Shown in pieces: positions 8,729 through 16,496 of a stretch of DNA of 44,519 bases; positions within the stretch are counted from its first letter, which is position 1, and each line of letters starts with the position of its first letter. This stretch comes from Bacteroidaceae bacterium (GTDB lineage Bacteria; Bacteroidota; Bacteroidia; Bacteroidales; Bacteroidaceae), in the NCBI GenBank assembly GCA_017651315.1, contig JAGCDE010000017.1, forward strand, positions 1 through 44,519. Direction: 5' to 3'. The notes under the pieces were generated by a model. That model ran no database searches, was not told the origin of the DNA, and worked only from the letters and a program-made list of their open reading frames with translations. A program made the position numbers and the translations under genes.

Positions 8729-9621
8729 GTATTCTGTTTGAGGGAACAAAGATAACAAAGTTTGTAGAGAGAGAATATCCTGAGCGACGGTTTATTGCCA
8801 AGCAGGTTTCTCTCCATACCTTTTCCGGAAAGCTTCCATATCATCCTGATCAGCCAACGGATATGGTATCTTCCCATACGGTTATAATGGTTCAGGAGCC
8901 TTGAGCTGTCACCTATCTCCTCCCTATGCGAGAATGCGTTCATGACCGCCTGACGGGTCTTGCCTAAGTACACGTCATTCTTTTCCAACCCGAGATGCAC
9001 CAGAGGGTTATCTATATGAAGGATGCTCACGCCCCGCTTTTCAAGCTCATGTCCGAACTGCACATCCTCATACCCGTATCCGTTATATGATTCATCAAAA
9101 CGTATGTCCATGAACACTCTCCTGTCAATCAGGAATGAGAATGGAGTGAACCGCGCGTATGGGGTACGGCTTCGGAACTCCGCGGAACGCTCCTGATCCG
9201 CCTTTCTTTCATATCTCCACCGCAGCTCCACTCCCGGCTCAGGAAGCGTGTCAGGGTGTATGGCTCCGCCGCACACGACCTGTGCCCGGTCCGCCGCATC
9301 AAGATAGTTACGGAGGAAAAGCCCATCCCTGACAGCCGAGTCACAGTCCAGGAAGAGCAGTTTGTCATACCGGGACTCATCGGCCAGCAGGTTACGGATG
9401 GCAGCACGCCCCATGTTACGGGATAGTCCGGTGAAACGGCAGTTTTCAAGGCTGTCCGCCGTGATGCGGTTTCTCTCAAGTGACAGTCTGTCCGTGGAGC
9501 AGTCATCGTCCACGATTATCTCATACGGCACACCCAGTTCCAGTCCCTGGGCATGAAGTTCTCCAATAAGCCGGGAGCAGTCCCGGTTATAGACGGGTAT
9601 GAGTATGGACAGCGACTCCAT
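8716..9621 (-). CDS. Family 2 glycosyltransferase
   Basis: The 301-residue protein is a GT-A fold glycosyltransferase of the GT2 type. The N-terminus SILIPVYNRD is the nucleotide-sugar binding strand, EIIVDDDCSTD (34-44) the second strand with acidic residues, and LFLDCDSA (89-96) carries the DxD metal-binding motif. The segment NGYGYEDVQFGHELEKRG holds the acidic ED motif near the acceptor site. There is no signal peptide; a basic hydrophobic stretch at the C-terminus (IRWLIRMIWKLS) may touch the membrane. Sugar and acceptor cannot be told from sequence. It is first in a pair with rarA and is divergent from the CDF gene, whose promoter nearly abuts its own. Confidence 0.85.
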   Translation of the reverse strand: MESLSILIPVYNRDCSRLIGELHAQGLELGVPYEIIVDDDCSTDRLSLERNRITADSLENCRFTGLSRNMGRAAIRNLLADESRYDKLLFLDCDSAVRDGLFLRNYLDAADRAQVVCGGAIHPDTLPEPGVELRWRYERKADQERSAEFRSRTPYARFTPFSFLIDRRVFMDIRFDESYNGYGYEDVQFGHELEKRGVSILHIDNPLVHLGLEKNDVYLGKTRQAVMNAFSHREEIGDSSRLLNHYNRMGRYHIRWLIRMIWKLSGKGMERNLLGNKPSLRIFSLYKLCYLCSLKQNTCSR

Positions 9622-9642
9622 AGATTATTGAACATTATTTGG

Positions 9643-9650
9643 CAAAAGTA
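9643..9650 (-). promoter_or_regulatory. -7 box for the glycosyltransferase gene
   Basis: On the minus strand these bases read TACTTTTG, matching TAnnTTTG. A TTTG (plus-strand CAAA at 9673-9676) lies 22 bases further upstream, one more than usual. The box ends about 21 bases before the ATG at 9621. Confidence 0.5.
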
Positions 9651-9652
9651 AC

Positions 9653-9660
9653 TAATTTTG
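9653..9660 (+). promoter_or_regulatory. -7 box for the CDF transporter gene
   Basis: TAATTTTG fits TAnnTTTG. Predicted transcription start is about 9667, which excludes the TTG at 9639 as the start and supports the ATG at 9681. It lies two bases from the oppositely directed -7 box at 9643-9650. Confidence 0.55.
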
Positions 9661-9680
9661 CAAATCCGGGTTCAAATGAT

Positions 9681-10583
9681 ATGATTAAAATGGACAGAGA
9701 GAGGCAGATATATAAGGTGACACTTGCAGGCGGAGCGGTTAACGTGGTTCTGCTGGCTTTCAAGTTTGCTGCAGGCATACTGGGCCACAGCGCAGCCATG
9801 ATTGCCGATGCCGTCCACTCTCTCTCCGACTTCATTACAGACCTGATAGTTCTGGTTTTCGTCCATATCAGCGGCAAGCCCCAGGACAAGTCACATGACT
9901 ACGGACACGGCAAATATGAAACCCTTGCCCTGACTATCATAGGGATAGCGCTCCTGATAGTGGCTGTGGGAATTTTCCATAACGGCGCGCTACGGATAGC
10001 CGCATGGTGGCAGGGAGAGGAACTGGAGGCACCAGGTATGCTGGCCCTCTGGGCGGCACTGGTCTCGATTATCCTGAAGGAAGTGACCTACCGGTTTACA
10101 ATACGCTATGCCCGAAAGCTGGACTCTCCTGCCCTGGAGGCCAATGCCTGGCACCACCGCAGCGACGCCCTATCATCCATAGGGACGACGGTAGGTATTG
10201 GCGGAGCAATTCTGCTTGGCAGGCGATGGGCGGTACTCGACCCCATAGCGTCGGTTGTGGTGGGAGCTTTCATTGTAAAGGTGGCGGTGGAACTGATTAT
10301 GCAGGGCATGAGGGACCTGCTGGAACACTCCCTGCCGGATGATGTTGAGGATGAGATAATCCGGATTGCTCAGGATGAGCCTGACGTTATTCAGCCGCAT
10401 GACCTCCGCACCAGGCGTATCGGTAACCGCTACGCCATTGAGCTGCACATTCTCATGAACGGCGATATCACATTGTCACAGGCCCATAGCCATGCTGATT
10501 CCATCGAGGGCAAGCTCAAGGAACGTTTCGGTGAGAACACCCATGTAGCCATTCACATGGAGCCTGCCGATGTCACGGACTGA
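9681..10583 (+). CDS. Cation diffusion facilitator family metal transporter
   Basis: This 300-residue inner-membrane protein belongs to the CDF family, which exports divalent metals (Zn2+, Fe2+, Mn2+, Co2+) by proton antiport. Helices begin with VTLAGGAVNVVLLAFKFAAG. The first metal-site helix is DAVHSLSDFITD (43-54), followed by the loop HDYGHGKYE (72-80), a CDF hallmark. The second metal-site helix is WHHRSDALSSIG. The C-terminal cytoplasmic domain (VIQPHDLRTRRIGNRYAIELHILM, ...THVAIHMEP) is the ferredoxin-like metal-sensing fold. The ATG at 9681 follows the promoter; an alternative ATG is three codons later. Metal specificity is not resolvable. The stop abuts the stop of the convergent gene with no spacer. 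Confidence 0.92.
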   Translation: MIKMDRERQIYKVTLAGGAVNVVLLAFKFAAGILGHSAAMIADAVHSLSDFITDLIVLVFVHISGKPQDKSHDYGHGKYETLALTIIGIALLIVAVGIFHNGALRIAAWWQGEELEAPGMLALWAALVSIILKEVTYRFTIRYARKLDSPALEANAWHHRSDALSSIGTTVGIGGAILLGRRWAVLDPIASVVVGAFIVKVAVELIMQGMRDLLEHSLPDDVEDEIIRIAQDEPDVIQPHDLRTRRIGNRYAIELHILMNGDITLSQAHSHADSIEGKLKERFGENTHVAIHMEPADVTD

Positions 10584-11312
10584 TCACATTACCTGGCTGC
10601 CGTAAAGGGCGAAGTCACCGCGAGCAGGGTCATCGGGCCATATTTGCGCCATTTCACCGGTTATTACGATGCTTGTCCTGAGATCAGCGCTGCACCTTGA
10701 GGTCAGTCCCAGGGATTTAGCGGTTGAATAGACGTGAGTGTCAACAGGTATGAGTAACTGTGCAGGAGTGATGCGGGTCCATATTCCGAAATCCACCGGA
10801 CTCCCCTTGCGGACCATCCAGCGCAGAAACATATAAAGGCGTTTGTTGGCCGATGTGCTGCCAGGAACAGGTATTCCGTTCACACCCTCAAACACACTGC
10901 ACAACCTGTAAACCCCTTTCTCAAGCGGCTCGCCCGGATTGAACAGGCACTCTAAGCTTTCCATTCCGGAATATATTCCGCACAGGCGTTCACAAAGCAT
11001 CCTGAAATCCGCCCACTTGTAGAAACGGTACAGGCATCTGTCCGGATCATGTTCCGGATTCTGCCACGCTCCGGATATCACATACCGGTAAGGACCTCCT
11101 GCAGTATCCATCATGCCGTGAAGCCGTTCAAGCACACCAAGAAAGACCTTTCGGCTTCCATATGCCATCCAGGCCGATATGAAAGCCGATGCCTCGATGT
11201 CACGCGGACTGCTGTACCGGTGCGGGAAAGAGATGGGGTCACCATCAATGAAATCGGGGCACTCGCACCTTTCAGCTGCATTTATCAGTTCCTGTTTTGT
11301 CTCCTCAGTCAT
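10584..11312 (-). CDS. TIGR02757 / DUF2400 family protein
   Basis: I start it at the ATG at 11312 (MTEETKQELINAAERC); a longer frame to 11393 would run into the glnS promoter. The 242-residue product matches the TIGR02757 family common in Bacteroidetes: IEASAFISAWMAYGSRKVFLGVLERLH near the N-terminus, SANKRLYMFLRWMVR, VDFGIWTRITPAQLLIPVDTHV, then a short C-terminal DFALYG. The helical pattern around P-x-D-T-H-V recalls helix-hairpin-helix DNA glycosylase relatives, but the biochemical role is unknown. The minus-strand box TATCTTTG (11321-11328) lies only a few bases before this ATG, so the message would be nearly leaderless if that is the promoter. Confidence 0.8.
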   Translation of the reverse strand: MTEETKQELINAAERCECPDFIDGDPISFPHRYSSPRDIEASAFISAWMAYGSRKVFLGVLERLHGMMDTAGGPYRYVISGAWQNPEHDPDRCLYRFYKWADFRMLCERLCGIYSGMESLECLFNPGEPLEKGVYRLCSVFEGVNGIPVPGSTSANKRLYMFLRWMVRKGSPVDFGIWTRITPAQLLIPVDTHVYSTAKSLGLTSRCSADLRTSIVITGEMAQIWPDDPARGDFALYGSQVM

Positions 11313-11375
11313 AGCAAGTGCAAAGATAAGCTTAAAAATAGTCAGTCCATACCCCGAAAAACGACCAAAAAGAGG

Positions 11376-11383
11376 TAACTTTG
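11376..11383 (+). promoter_or_regulatory. -7 box for glnS
   Basis: TAACTTTG matches TAnnTTTG; no clear -33 TTTG is seen. Predicted transcription start is about 11390, 17 bases before the ATG at 11407, which supports that start over upstream in-frame ATGs. Confidence 0.5.
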
Positions 11384-11406
11384 CGCTTTGCAAAACAAAT
11401 ATCGAT

Positions 11407-13149
11407 ATGGCAGAGATTAACGCAGCAGAAAACAGCGAGAAGAAAAGCTATAACTTCATTGAGGAGATGATCCGCAAGGACCTTGCCGAGGGTAAGAACG
11501 GAGGGAGGATTCAGACCCGTTTCCCGCCGGAACCCAACGGTTATCTTCATATAGGGCATGCCAAGGCCATCTGCCTGGATTTCGGCATGGCCGAGAAGTA
11601 CGGAGGCATCTGTAACCTGCGTTTTGATGACACCAATCCTACCAAGGAGGATACCGAGTATGTGGATGCCATCAAGGAGGATATACAGTGGTTAGGATTC
11701 CGGTGGGAGAACGAGTTCTACGCATCGGATTATTTCCAGCAGCTGTGGGACTTTGCCGTTGAGCTTATCAAGGAGGGTAAGGCTTATATTGACGAGCAGG
11801 ACCAGGAGACCATCCTTTCACAGAAGGGCACCCCTACTCAACCCGGCATTAACAGCCCCTACCGTGACCGCCCCATACAGGAGAGTCTGGACCTGTTCTA
11901 CAAGATGAACAGCGGCGAGCTTGAGGAAGGCTCTATGGTACTGCGTGCCAGGATTGACATGGCTCACAACAACATGCTTTTCCGCGATCCCATAATTTAT
12001 CGCATAGTAAAGACGCCTCACCATCGTACAGGCACCAAGTGGAAGGCATACCCGATGTATGACTTCGCACACGGTCAGAGTGACTATTTCGAAGGTGTCA
12101 CCCACTCTCTCTGTACACTGGAGTTCGTTCCTCACCGTCCGCTCTATGACCTCTTCATAGACTGGCTCAAGAAAGGTCAGGACCTTGATGACAACCGTCC
12201 CCGCCAGACCGAGTTCAACAAGCTCAACCTGAACTACACCCTTCTGAGCAAGCGCAACCTGCTGGCACTGGTGCAGAACGGCATGGTATCAGGATGGGAT
12301 GACCCCCGCATGCCCACCATCTGCGGTTACCGCCGACGCGGCTACACCCCGGAGTCCATCCGCATGTTCGTGGACCGCATAGGTTACACCAAGTTCGATG
12401 CACTGAACGACATGGCTCTCATGGAGTCCGCCATACGTGAGGACCTGAACCGCCGGGCCACACGTGTATCGGCCGTAATCAACCCTGTCAAGCTGATAGT
12501 AACCAACTACCCCGAAGGCAAGACCGAAGAACTGGAGGCCGTAAACAATCCCGAAGAGCCGGAAGCAGGTACACACAAGATAACGTTCAGCCGTGAACTC
12601 TGGATTGAGCGTGAAGATTTCATGGAGGATGCGCCTGCCAAGTATTTCCGTTTGAGCCAAGGCCGCGAAGTACGTCTCAAGAGCGCCTACATAGTACTAT
12701 GCACCGGCTGCAAGAAAGCAGCTGACGGCACTGTCGAGGAGGTCTATTGCGAATATGTCCCCAACACCAGGACCGGCGAATCCGATTGTAACCGCAAGTG
12801 CAAGGGCACCATTCATTGGGTAAGCGCCGCCCACGCCGTCAAGGCCGAGGTACGCCTTTATGACCGCCTCTGGAAGGTTGAAAACCCGCGGGACGAGCTG
12901 GCCCGTCTGCGCGAGGAGGGAATGGACGTGATTGACGCACTCAAACAGATGAAGAACCCCGATTCACTTGAGGTTCGTGAGAACTGCTATGTGGAGCCTT
13001 ATCTGTCTGACACCAAGCCAATGGACCATTTCCAGTTCCAGCGCATCGGCTATTTCTGCACCGACAAGGACTCAACTCCCGAGCACCTCATATTCAACCG
13101 TACAGTATCACTCAAAGACACCTGGAGCAAGGTCAAGGACAAGGCTTGA
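11407..13149 (+). CDS. glnS: Glutaminyl-tRNA synthetase
   Basis: A cytoplasmic class I aminoacyl-tRNA synthetase that charges tRNA-Gln with glutamine. The 580-residue protein has the class I signature FPPEPNGYLHIGHAK (HIGH at 48-51), the glutamine/ATP pocket LRFDDTNPTKEDTEYV, the Gln/GluRS segment YPMYDFAHGQSDYFEGVTHSLCTLEF, and a KMSKS-type loop LLSKRNL (about 279-285; the family often has MSKR). The C-terminal half is the beta-barrel anticodon-binding domain. A CxxC pair in the barrel region (CTGCKKAADG) and the nearby CNRKCKG could form a small metal site, which is a guess. The stop overlaps the ATG of the following TPR gene by one base (TGATG). Confidence 0.96.
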   Translation: MAEINAAENSEKKSYNFIEEMIRKDLAEGKNGGRIQTRFPPEPNGYLHIGHAKAICLDFGMAEKYGGICNLRFDDTNPTKEDTEYVDAIKEDIQWLGFRWENEFYASDYFQQLWDFAVELIKEGKAYIDEQDQETILSQKGTPTQPGINSPYRDRPIQESLDLFYKMNSGELEEGSMVLRARIDMAHNNMLFRDPIIYRIVKTPHHRTGTKWKAYPMYDFAHGQSDYFEGVTHSLCTLEFVPHRPLYDLFIDWLKKGQDLDDNRPRQTEFNKLNLNYTLLSKRNLLALVQNGMVSGWDDPRMPTICGYRRRGYTPESIRMFVDRIGYTKFDALNDMALMESAIREDLNRRATRVSAVINPVKLIVTNYPEGKTEELEAVNNPEEPEAGTHKITFSRELWIEREDFMEDAPAKYFRLSQGREVRLKSAYIVLCTGCKKAADGTVEEVYCEYVPNTRTGESDCNRKCKGTIHWVSAAHAVKAEVRLYDRLWKVENPRDELARLREEGMDVIDALKQMKNPDSLEVRENCYVEPYLSDTKPMDHFQFQRIGYFCTDKDSTPEHLIFNRTVSLKDTWSKVKDKA

Positions 13150-14267
13150 TGAAGGACGATTCTGCATCATACTATGACAGCCGGGAGTTTACTGAACTTC
13201 TGGAGATGTATGAGAACATGCTGTCCGATGGCGGTTCCGTCTATTTTGACAGTATGGATATAGCCAACATCGCCGAATACTACTCGATAAACGGTGATCT
13301 TGACAAGTCCGACGGAGCCATAGAGTATGGTCTGAGCCTGCACCCGTCTGACTCAGACATACTAATTTCCAAAGCCAACAACCTGCTCCGCAGAGGGATG
13401 AAGGATGAAGCGAGGGTATTGACCGAGTCCATATCAGACCCCGACAACCAGGAGCTGCTCTATCTCAAAGGCGAGATTGAACTGGCATTTGACCGTCCCG
13501 AAGATGCCGACACATACTTCACTCAGGCTGTTGAGTTGAGCGACAACGATTCAGGGATGCTCAATGACATCATTGTCAAGTATATGGACAACCGCAACTA
13601 TGACCTGTGCCAGAAATGGCTGGACATGGCCCTGGTGCTGTCACCTGACTCACGCAATTTCATAGAGCTGCAGGCCGACCTCTATTTCGATACAGGCCAG
13701 ACCGAGACAGCTATTGAATGTTATAATCATCTGCTTGACGAGTTCGCATACGACACCTACTATTGGGATCAGCTGGGACGCATATATTACGAGAAAAGCG
13801 ATTTCCCGAAAGCACGCGAATGCTTTGAGTTCATAGAGGCCATCGATCCCGATGACAAGTCTGCGCGTATGATGAAAGCCAGCTGCATATTCAGCATGGA
13901 TGACTGGAAAGAGGCGTATGACATTTACAAGGAGCTGCTTGATGAAGACCCCGCATCCTATACCCTGCTATACTATTGCGGACGCTGCCTGTATGCATTG
14001 GAGCGTTACGATGATGCGTATGACAAGTTCATGGACACTCTGGCCATGCTGATGCTTGACAATGACGTGCCTGACGAGATGTATGTTGAGATATACTTTT
14101 ACATAGCTGACACCGCCTACCGGACCGGACAGATGGAACAGGCTGAAAGCTACCTCCACGATGGACTTGCGCTTGACCCCGATGACGAGGAACTGCTGGA
14201 ACTTGCAAAAAAGATACTTCCTGAAGAGGAAGCCGATCTTTTTAATGGCGACAACTCCCCACAATAA
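13149..14267 (+). CDS. Tetratricopeptide repeat protein
   Basis: A soluble, acidic protein of 372 residues with no signal peptide. It is composed of about eight to ten TPR units of 34 residues, for example TAIECYNHLLDEFAYDTYYW, KARECFEFIEAIDPDDKSAR, EAYDIYKELLDEDPASYTLL, DAYDKFMDTLAML and QAESYLHDGLALDPDDEELL. TPRs mediate protein-protein contacts, and no catalytic domain is attached. The ATG at 13149 shares a base with the glnS stop, so translation is probably coupled. The pairing of glnS with a TPR gene gives no obvious function. Partner unknown. Confidence 0.85.
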   Translation: MKDDSASYYDSREFTELLEMYENMLSDGGSVYFDSMDIANIAEYYSINGDLDKSDGAIEYGLSLHPSDSDILISKANNLLRRGMKDEARVLTESISDPDNQELLYLKGEIELAFDRPEDADTYFTQAVELSDNDSGMLNDIIVKYMDNRNYDLCQKWLDMALVLSPDSRNFIELQADLYFDTGQTETAIECYNHLLDEFAYDTYYWDQLGRIYYEKSDFPKARECFEFIEAIDPDDKSARMMKASCIFSMDDWKEAYDIYKELLDEDPASYTLLYYCGRCLYALERYDDAYDKFMDTLAMLMLDNDVPDEMYVEIYFYIADTAYRTGQMEQAESYLHDGLALDPDDEELLELAKKILPEEEADLFNGDNSPQ

Positions 14268-14330
14268 CGGTTTATAATAATGTAAACATCAGAAATCACT
14301 TACTTAAAAGGATATAAAAATAGGAAACCG

Positions 14331-14804
14331 ATGAAAAAATACCTGATTGTCTTTCTCATCTCCATGGTTCCGCTGATTGAACTCCGCGGTGCCATACCGT
14401 ACGCCGTAGGCTTTGAACTGCCAATCGTTCCGTCAATCTTAGTGGCTTTGGTTGGCAACATGCTCCCTGTGCCGTTCATCTTCCTCTTTGCACGCAAGAT
14501 ACTGGAATGGGGACAAGACAAGAAACTGATAGGCGGTTTCTGCCGCTGGTGTCTCGAGAAAGGAGAGAAAGGGGGCCGCAAACTGGAAGCGAAAGCAGGT
14601 GTCGGCCTCTATATGGCGCTGCTGCTGTTTGTAGGCATTCCGCTCCCGGGAACTGGTGCCTGGACAGGCACTCTGGCCGCCAGCCTGCTTGACCTTGATT
14701 TCAGGAAAAGCGTACTCTACATACTGATGGGCCTGCTGCTCGCCGCCGCAATCATGCTTGCCGCCAGCCTTGGTGTATTCGGTGCCGTCAACATGTTCAG
14801 ATAA
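14331..14804 (+). CDS. Small multi-drug export family membrane protein (COG2426)
   Basis: A 157-residue inner-membrane protein of the Sm_multidrug_ex family (PF06695). The N-terminus KKYLIVFLISMVPLIELRGAIPYAVG carries the E-L-R-G-A-I-P motif that defines the family, in a probable re-entrant loop. VALVGNMLPVPFIFLFARKILEW is the next helix. GIPLPGTGAWTGTLAASLLDL is a second, symmetry-related loop with P-L-P-G-T-G-A-W, and a C-terminal helix (YILMGLLLAAAIMLAASLGVFG) closes it. The fold resembles DedA/VTT proteins. The drug-export name is historical and the substrate is unknown. It follows the TPR gene by 63 bases and may share its message. Confidence 0.88.
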   Translation: MKKYLIVFLISMVPLIELRGAIPYAVGFELPIVPSILVALVGNMLPVPFIFLFARKILEWGQDKKLIGGFCRWCLEKGEKGGRKLEAKAGVGLYMALLLFVGIPLPGTGAWTGTLAASLLDLDFRKSVLYILMGLLLAAAIMLAASLGVFGAVNMFR

Positions 14805-14806
14805 TA

Positions 14807-14840
14807 AGAACCTGTTCAAGATTATAAGAATCCGGATTCT
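14807..14840. repeat. Dispersed motif plus 14-bp palindrome between convergent genes
   Basis: AGAACCTGTTCAAG (14807-14820) is a copy of the dispersed intergenic motif. It is followed by AGAATCCGGATTCT (14827-14840), a perfect 14-bp palindrome, in a 41-base gap between two convergent genes. There is no run of T, so a factor-independent terminator is not clear. Confidence 0.5.
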
Positions 14841-14845
14841 AAAGG

Positions 14846-16420
14846 TCAATCCTTGAAATAAAGCGAAAAAGTCTCTGCCGGGATCTTGGATTTCAGACGT
14901 GACTTTATACTGCGCATATTGGAGCGTGAAGTACACATTATATCGGCTATAAGATCCTGGTTGAGACCCAATGCCGTCAAGAAGAGAAGGTTGATTTCGT
15001 TCTGCCCGAGTTTGCCGCATTCAGTTCTCAATGCACCTATCATATCCCCGAAGTAGAGGTTTATGTCATGAGCGACCAGATCACGCTCCTCCATTCGGAA
15101 GGAACGGTGTTCCATTCCGACATCGTTTATCAGACTGTATGCAGTTCCGGAGCGGAATCTCGAACAAAGGGAGTTCAGCTGGCTGCTTGCCGTATCATAT
15201 CTGTCGGAGTTCTGTTTCCGGATGAACTCGTCATGCTGTTTCACATAGTACGCCTGCCTGCGCCTGTCACGCTGTATGTATATGATTATGGTGGCGGCTA
15301 TCGCCGTCATGGCAATCAGTCCGCTTGACAGCAATATCCCAAGACTGCGTGTCTTCATCCTGAGCTGCTGCATCTCATCATTGTGCTTCAGGCGGACATC
15401 GGCCACATCCTGCCGGCTCATGCGTCTGTTGATGGAGTCCTGGTACATGACATACATCTCCATGTCATTGTAGTAAATCCTGTACTCCCCCCACCTGGAA
15501 GCCACCTTGGAGAGTGCCTTGTAGTTGAGGCTCGTGATTTCAAGGTCATTTGTGGAGGCAAGAGACTTGCTCAGATAATGGAATGCGGAATCCGTCTGCT
15601 GGAGATAGTACAAGGCTATCCCCTTCATGGTATAGCCTGCGGCAGCCTTCTCCTCATCGGCGCACCCGGCTATATACCTGTTTGTAAGCGAGAGTTCTAT
15701 CGCGGCTGCATCCTTGTCAACCACATCATCCTGCATCATGTTGAGTGCCTGGGCAAGATACAGATAGCAGTCATTGCGGCTTTCCGAATCAAGATATGGG
15801 TCTCTCAGGAGCTCCCGGAACATACTCCCGGCTGTGGAATACTCACCTTTCCCGGAATATGCCAAAGCTGACTTGAACCGGCAGAACGAAACTGCCTGAT
15901 GATCTTCAAGCCTCTCGAACAGCGGTCTGCATCTTGTGAATGACCTGAGCGCCTCATCATACATTCCACGACGGGTATAATGATGCCCGAGCAGCTGTAA
16001 GGTCGATGCATACCGTTCGGACAGCGTATCCTTAGACAGGTCCCTTGCCTTGAGCAGGGCATATATAGCATCCGGGTCTTTATCCAGACGGGACGAGACG
16101 CATCCCAATGCATACCAGCTCAGGGAGGCCAGATGCCCCTTCCTGCGTCCGAACCTGTCTGTACCCAGGCGGGCAAGGGAATCCGATACGACAGGACGGC
16201 CGGTCTTGTAATCGGCTATTGAGCGCAATATGCCGTACATGGCGGCTCTCTTTCCATGCAGCTGGGAACAGTTGATGGCATCAAGGATAACTGAAGCGGA
16301 ATCAGGGTTTTCCTCAAGAACAGTCTCTATTCTTCCCAATTCCTCCATACTCGTGCGTCCGCATCCGGCTACCGACAGGAGTAACGCTGAAATCATCAAT
16401 ATTTTTAAACAGTATCTCAT
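14846..16420 (-). CDS. Lipoprotein-anchored TPR protein with transmembrane helix and C-terminal HTH-like domain
   Basis: With the ATG at 16420 the 524-residue protein starts with a lipoprotein signal (MRYCLKILMISALLLSVAGC). A helical TPR-type region follows (about 25-340), with units such as YASTLQLLGHHYTRRGMYDEALRSF. One transmembrane helix (GILLSSGLIAMTAIAATIIIYI, about 360-382) is followed by a basic, coiled-coil-like stretch. The C-terminal NEINLLFLTALGLNQDLIADIMCTSRSNMRSIKSRLKSKIP resembles the LuxR-type helix-turn-helix found at the end of many Bacteroidetes TPR membrane proteins. The topology would place TPRs in the periplasm and the HTH in the cytoplasm, suggesting a one-component transmembrane regulator. 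DNA binding and targets are inference. It is divergent from mscS. Confidence 0.72.
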   Translation of the reverse strand: MRYCLKILMISALLLSVAGCGRTSMEELGRIETVLEENPDSASVILDAINCSQLHGKRAAMYGILRSIADYKTGRPVVSDSLARLGTDRFGRRKGHLASLSWYALGCVSSRLDKDPDAIYALLKARDLSKDTLSERYASTLQLLGHHYTRRGMYDEALRSFTRCRPLFERLEDHQAVSFCRFKSALAYSGKGEYSTAGSMFRELLRDPYLDSESRNDCYLYLAQALNMMQDDVVDKDAAAIELSLTNRYIAGCADEEKAAAGYTMKGIALYYLQQTDSAFHYLSKSLASTNDLEITSLNYKALSKVASRWGEYRIYYNDMEMYVMYQDSINRRMSRQDVADVRLKHNDEMQQLRMKTRSLGILLSSGLIAMTAIAATIIIYIQRDRRRQAYYVKQHDEFIRKQNSDRYDTASSQLNSLCSRFRSGTAYSLINDVGMEHRSFRMEERDLVAHDINLYFGDMIGALRTECGKLGQNEINLLFLTALGLNQDLIADIMCTSRSNMRSIKSRLKSKIPAETFSLYFKD

Positions 16421-16429
16421 TAGCAACTC

Positions 16430-16437
16430 CAAAAATA
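16430..16437 (-). promoter_or_regulatory. Candidate -7 box for the TPR regulator-like gene
   Basis: On the minus strand these bases read TATTTTTG (TAnnTTTG). The box lies only about 10 bases from the ATG at 16420, so the leader would be very short. No clear -33 element is seen. Confidence 0.35.
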
Positions 16438-16458
16438 GAATAATTTGGCCGAAATCCC

Positions 16459-16466
16459 TAAATTTG
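16459..16466 (+). promoter_or_regulatory. -7 box for mscS
   Basis: TAAATTTG matches TAnnTTTG, with predicted transcription start about 16473 and a leader of about 24 bases to the ATG at 16497. This supports the short mscS start over the upstream in-frame ATGs inside the divergent gene. Confidence 0.5.
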
Positions 16467-16496
16467 CAGCGATATACATTCCATTATAGCCAAAAC

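Noticed and set aside
9639-9680. TTG at 9639 as the start of the CDF transporter
   Set aside because: It lies upstream of the -7 box at 9653-9660 and would precede the transcription start; the ATG at 9681 fits the family.
10004-10342. Plus-strand frame of 112 codons inside the CDF gene, and many similar frames in glnS, xylB, GH31, ftsK and metH
   Set aside because: They overlap well-recognised genes in other frames and are by-products of G/C-rich codon usage.
11179-11406. Upstream in-frame ATGs for glnS
   Set aside because: They overlap the divergent TIGR02757 gene and lie before the promoter box at 11376; the family begins near the ATG at 11407.
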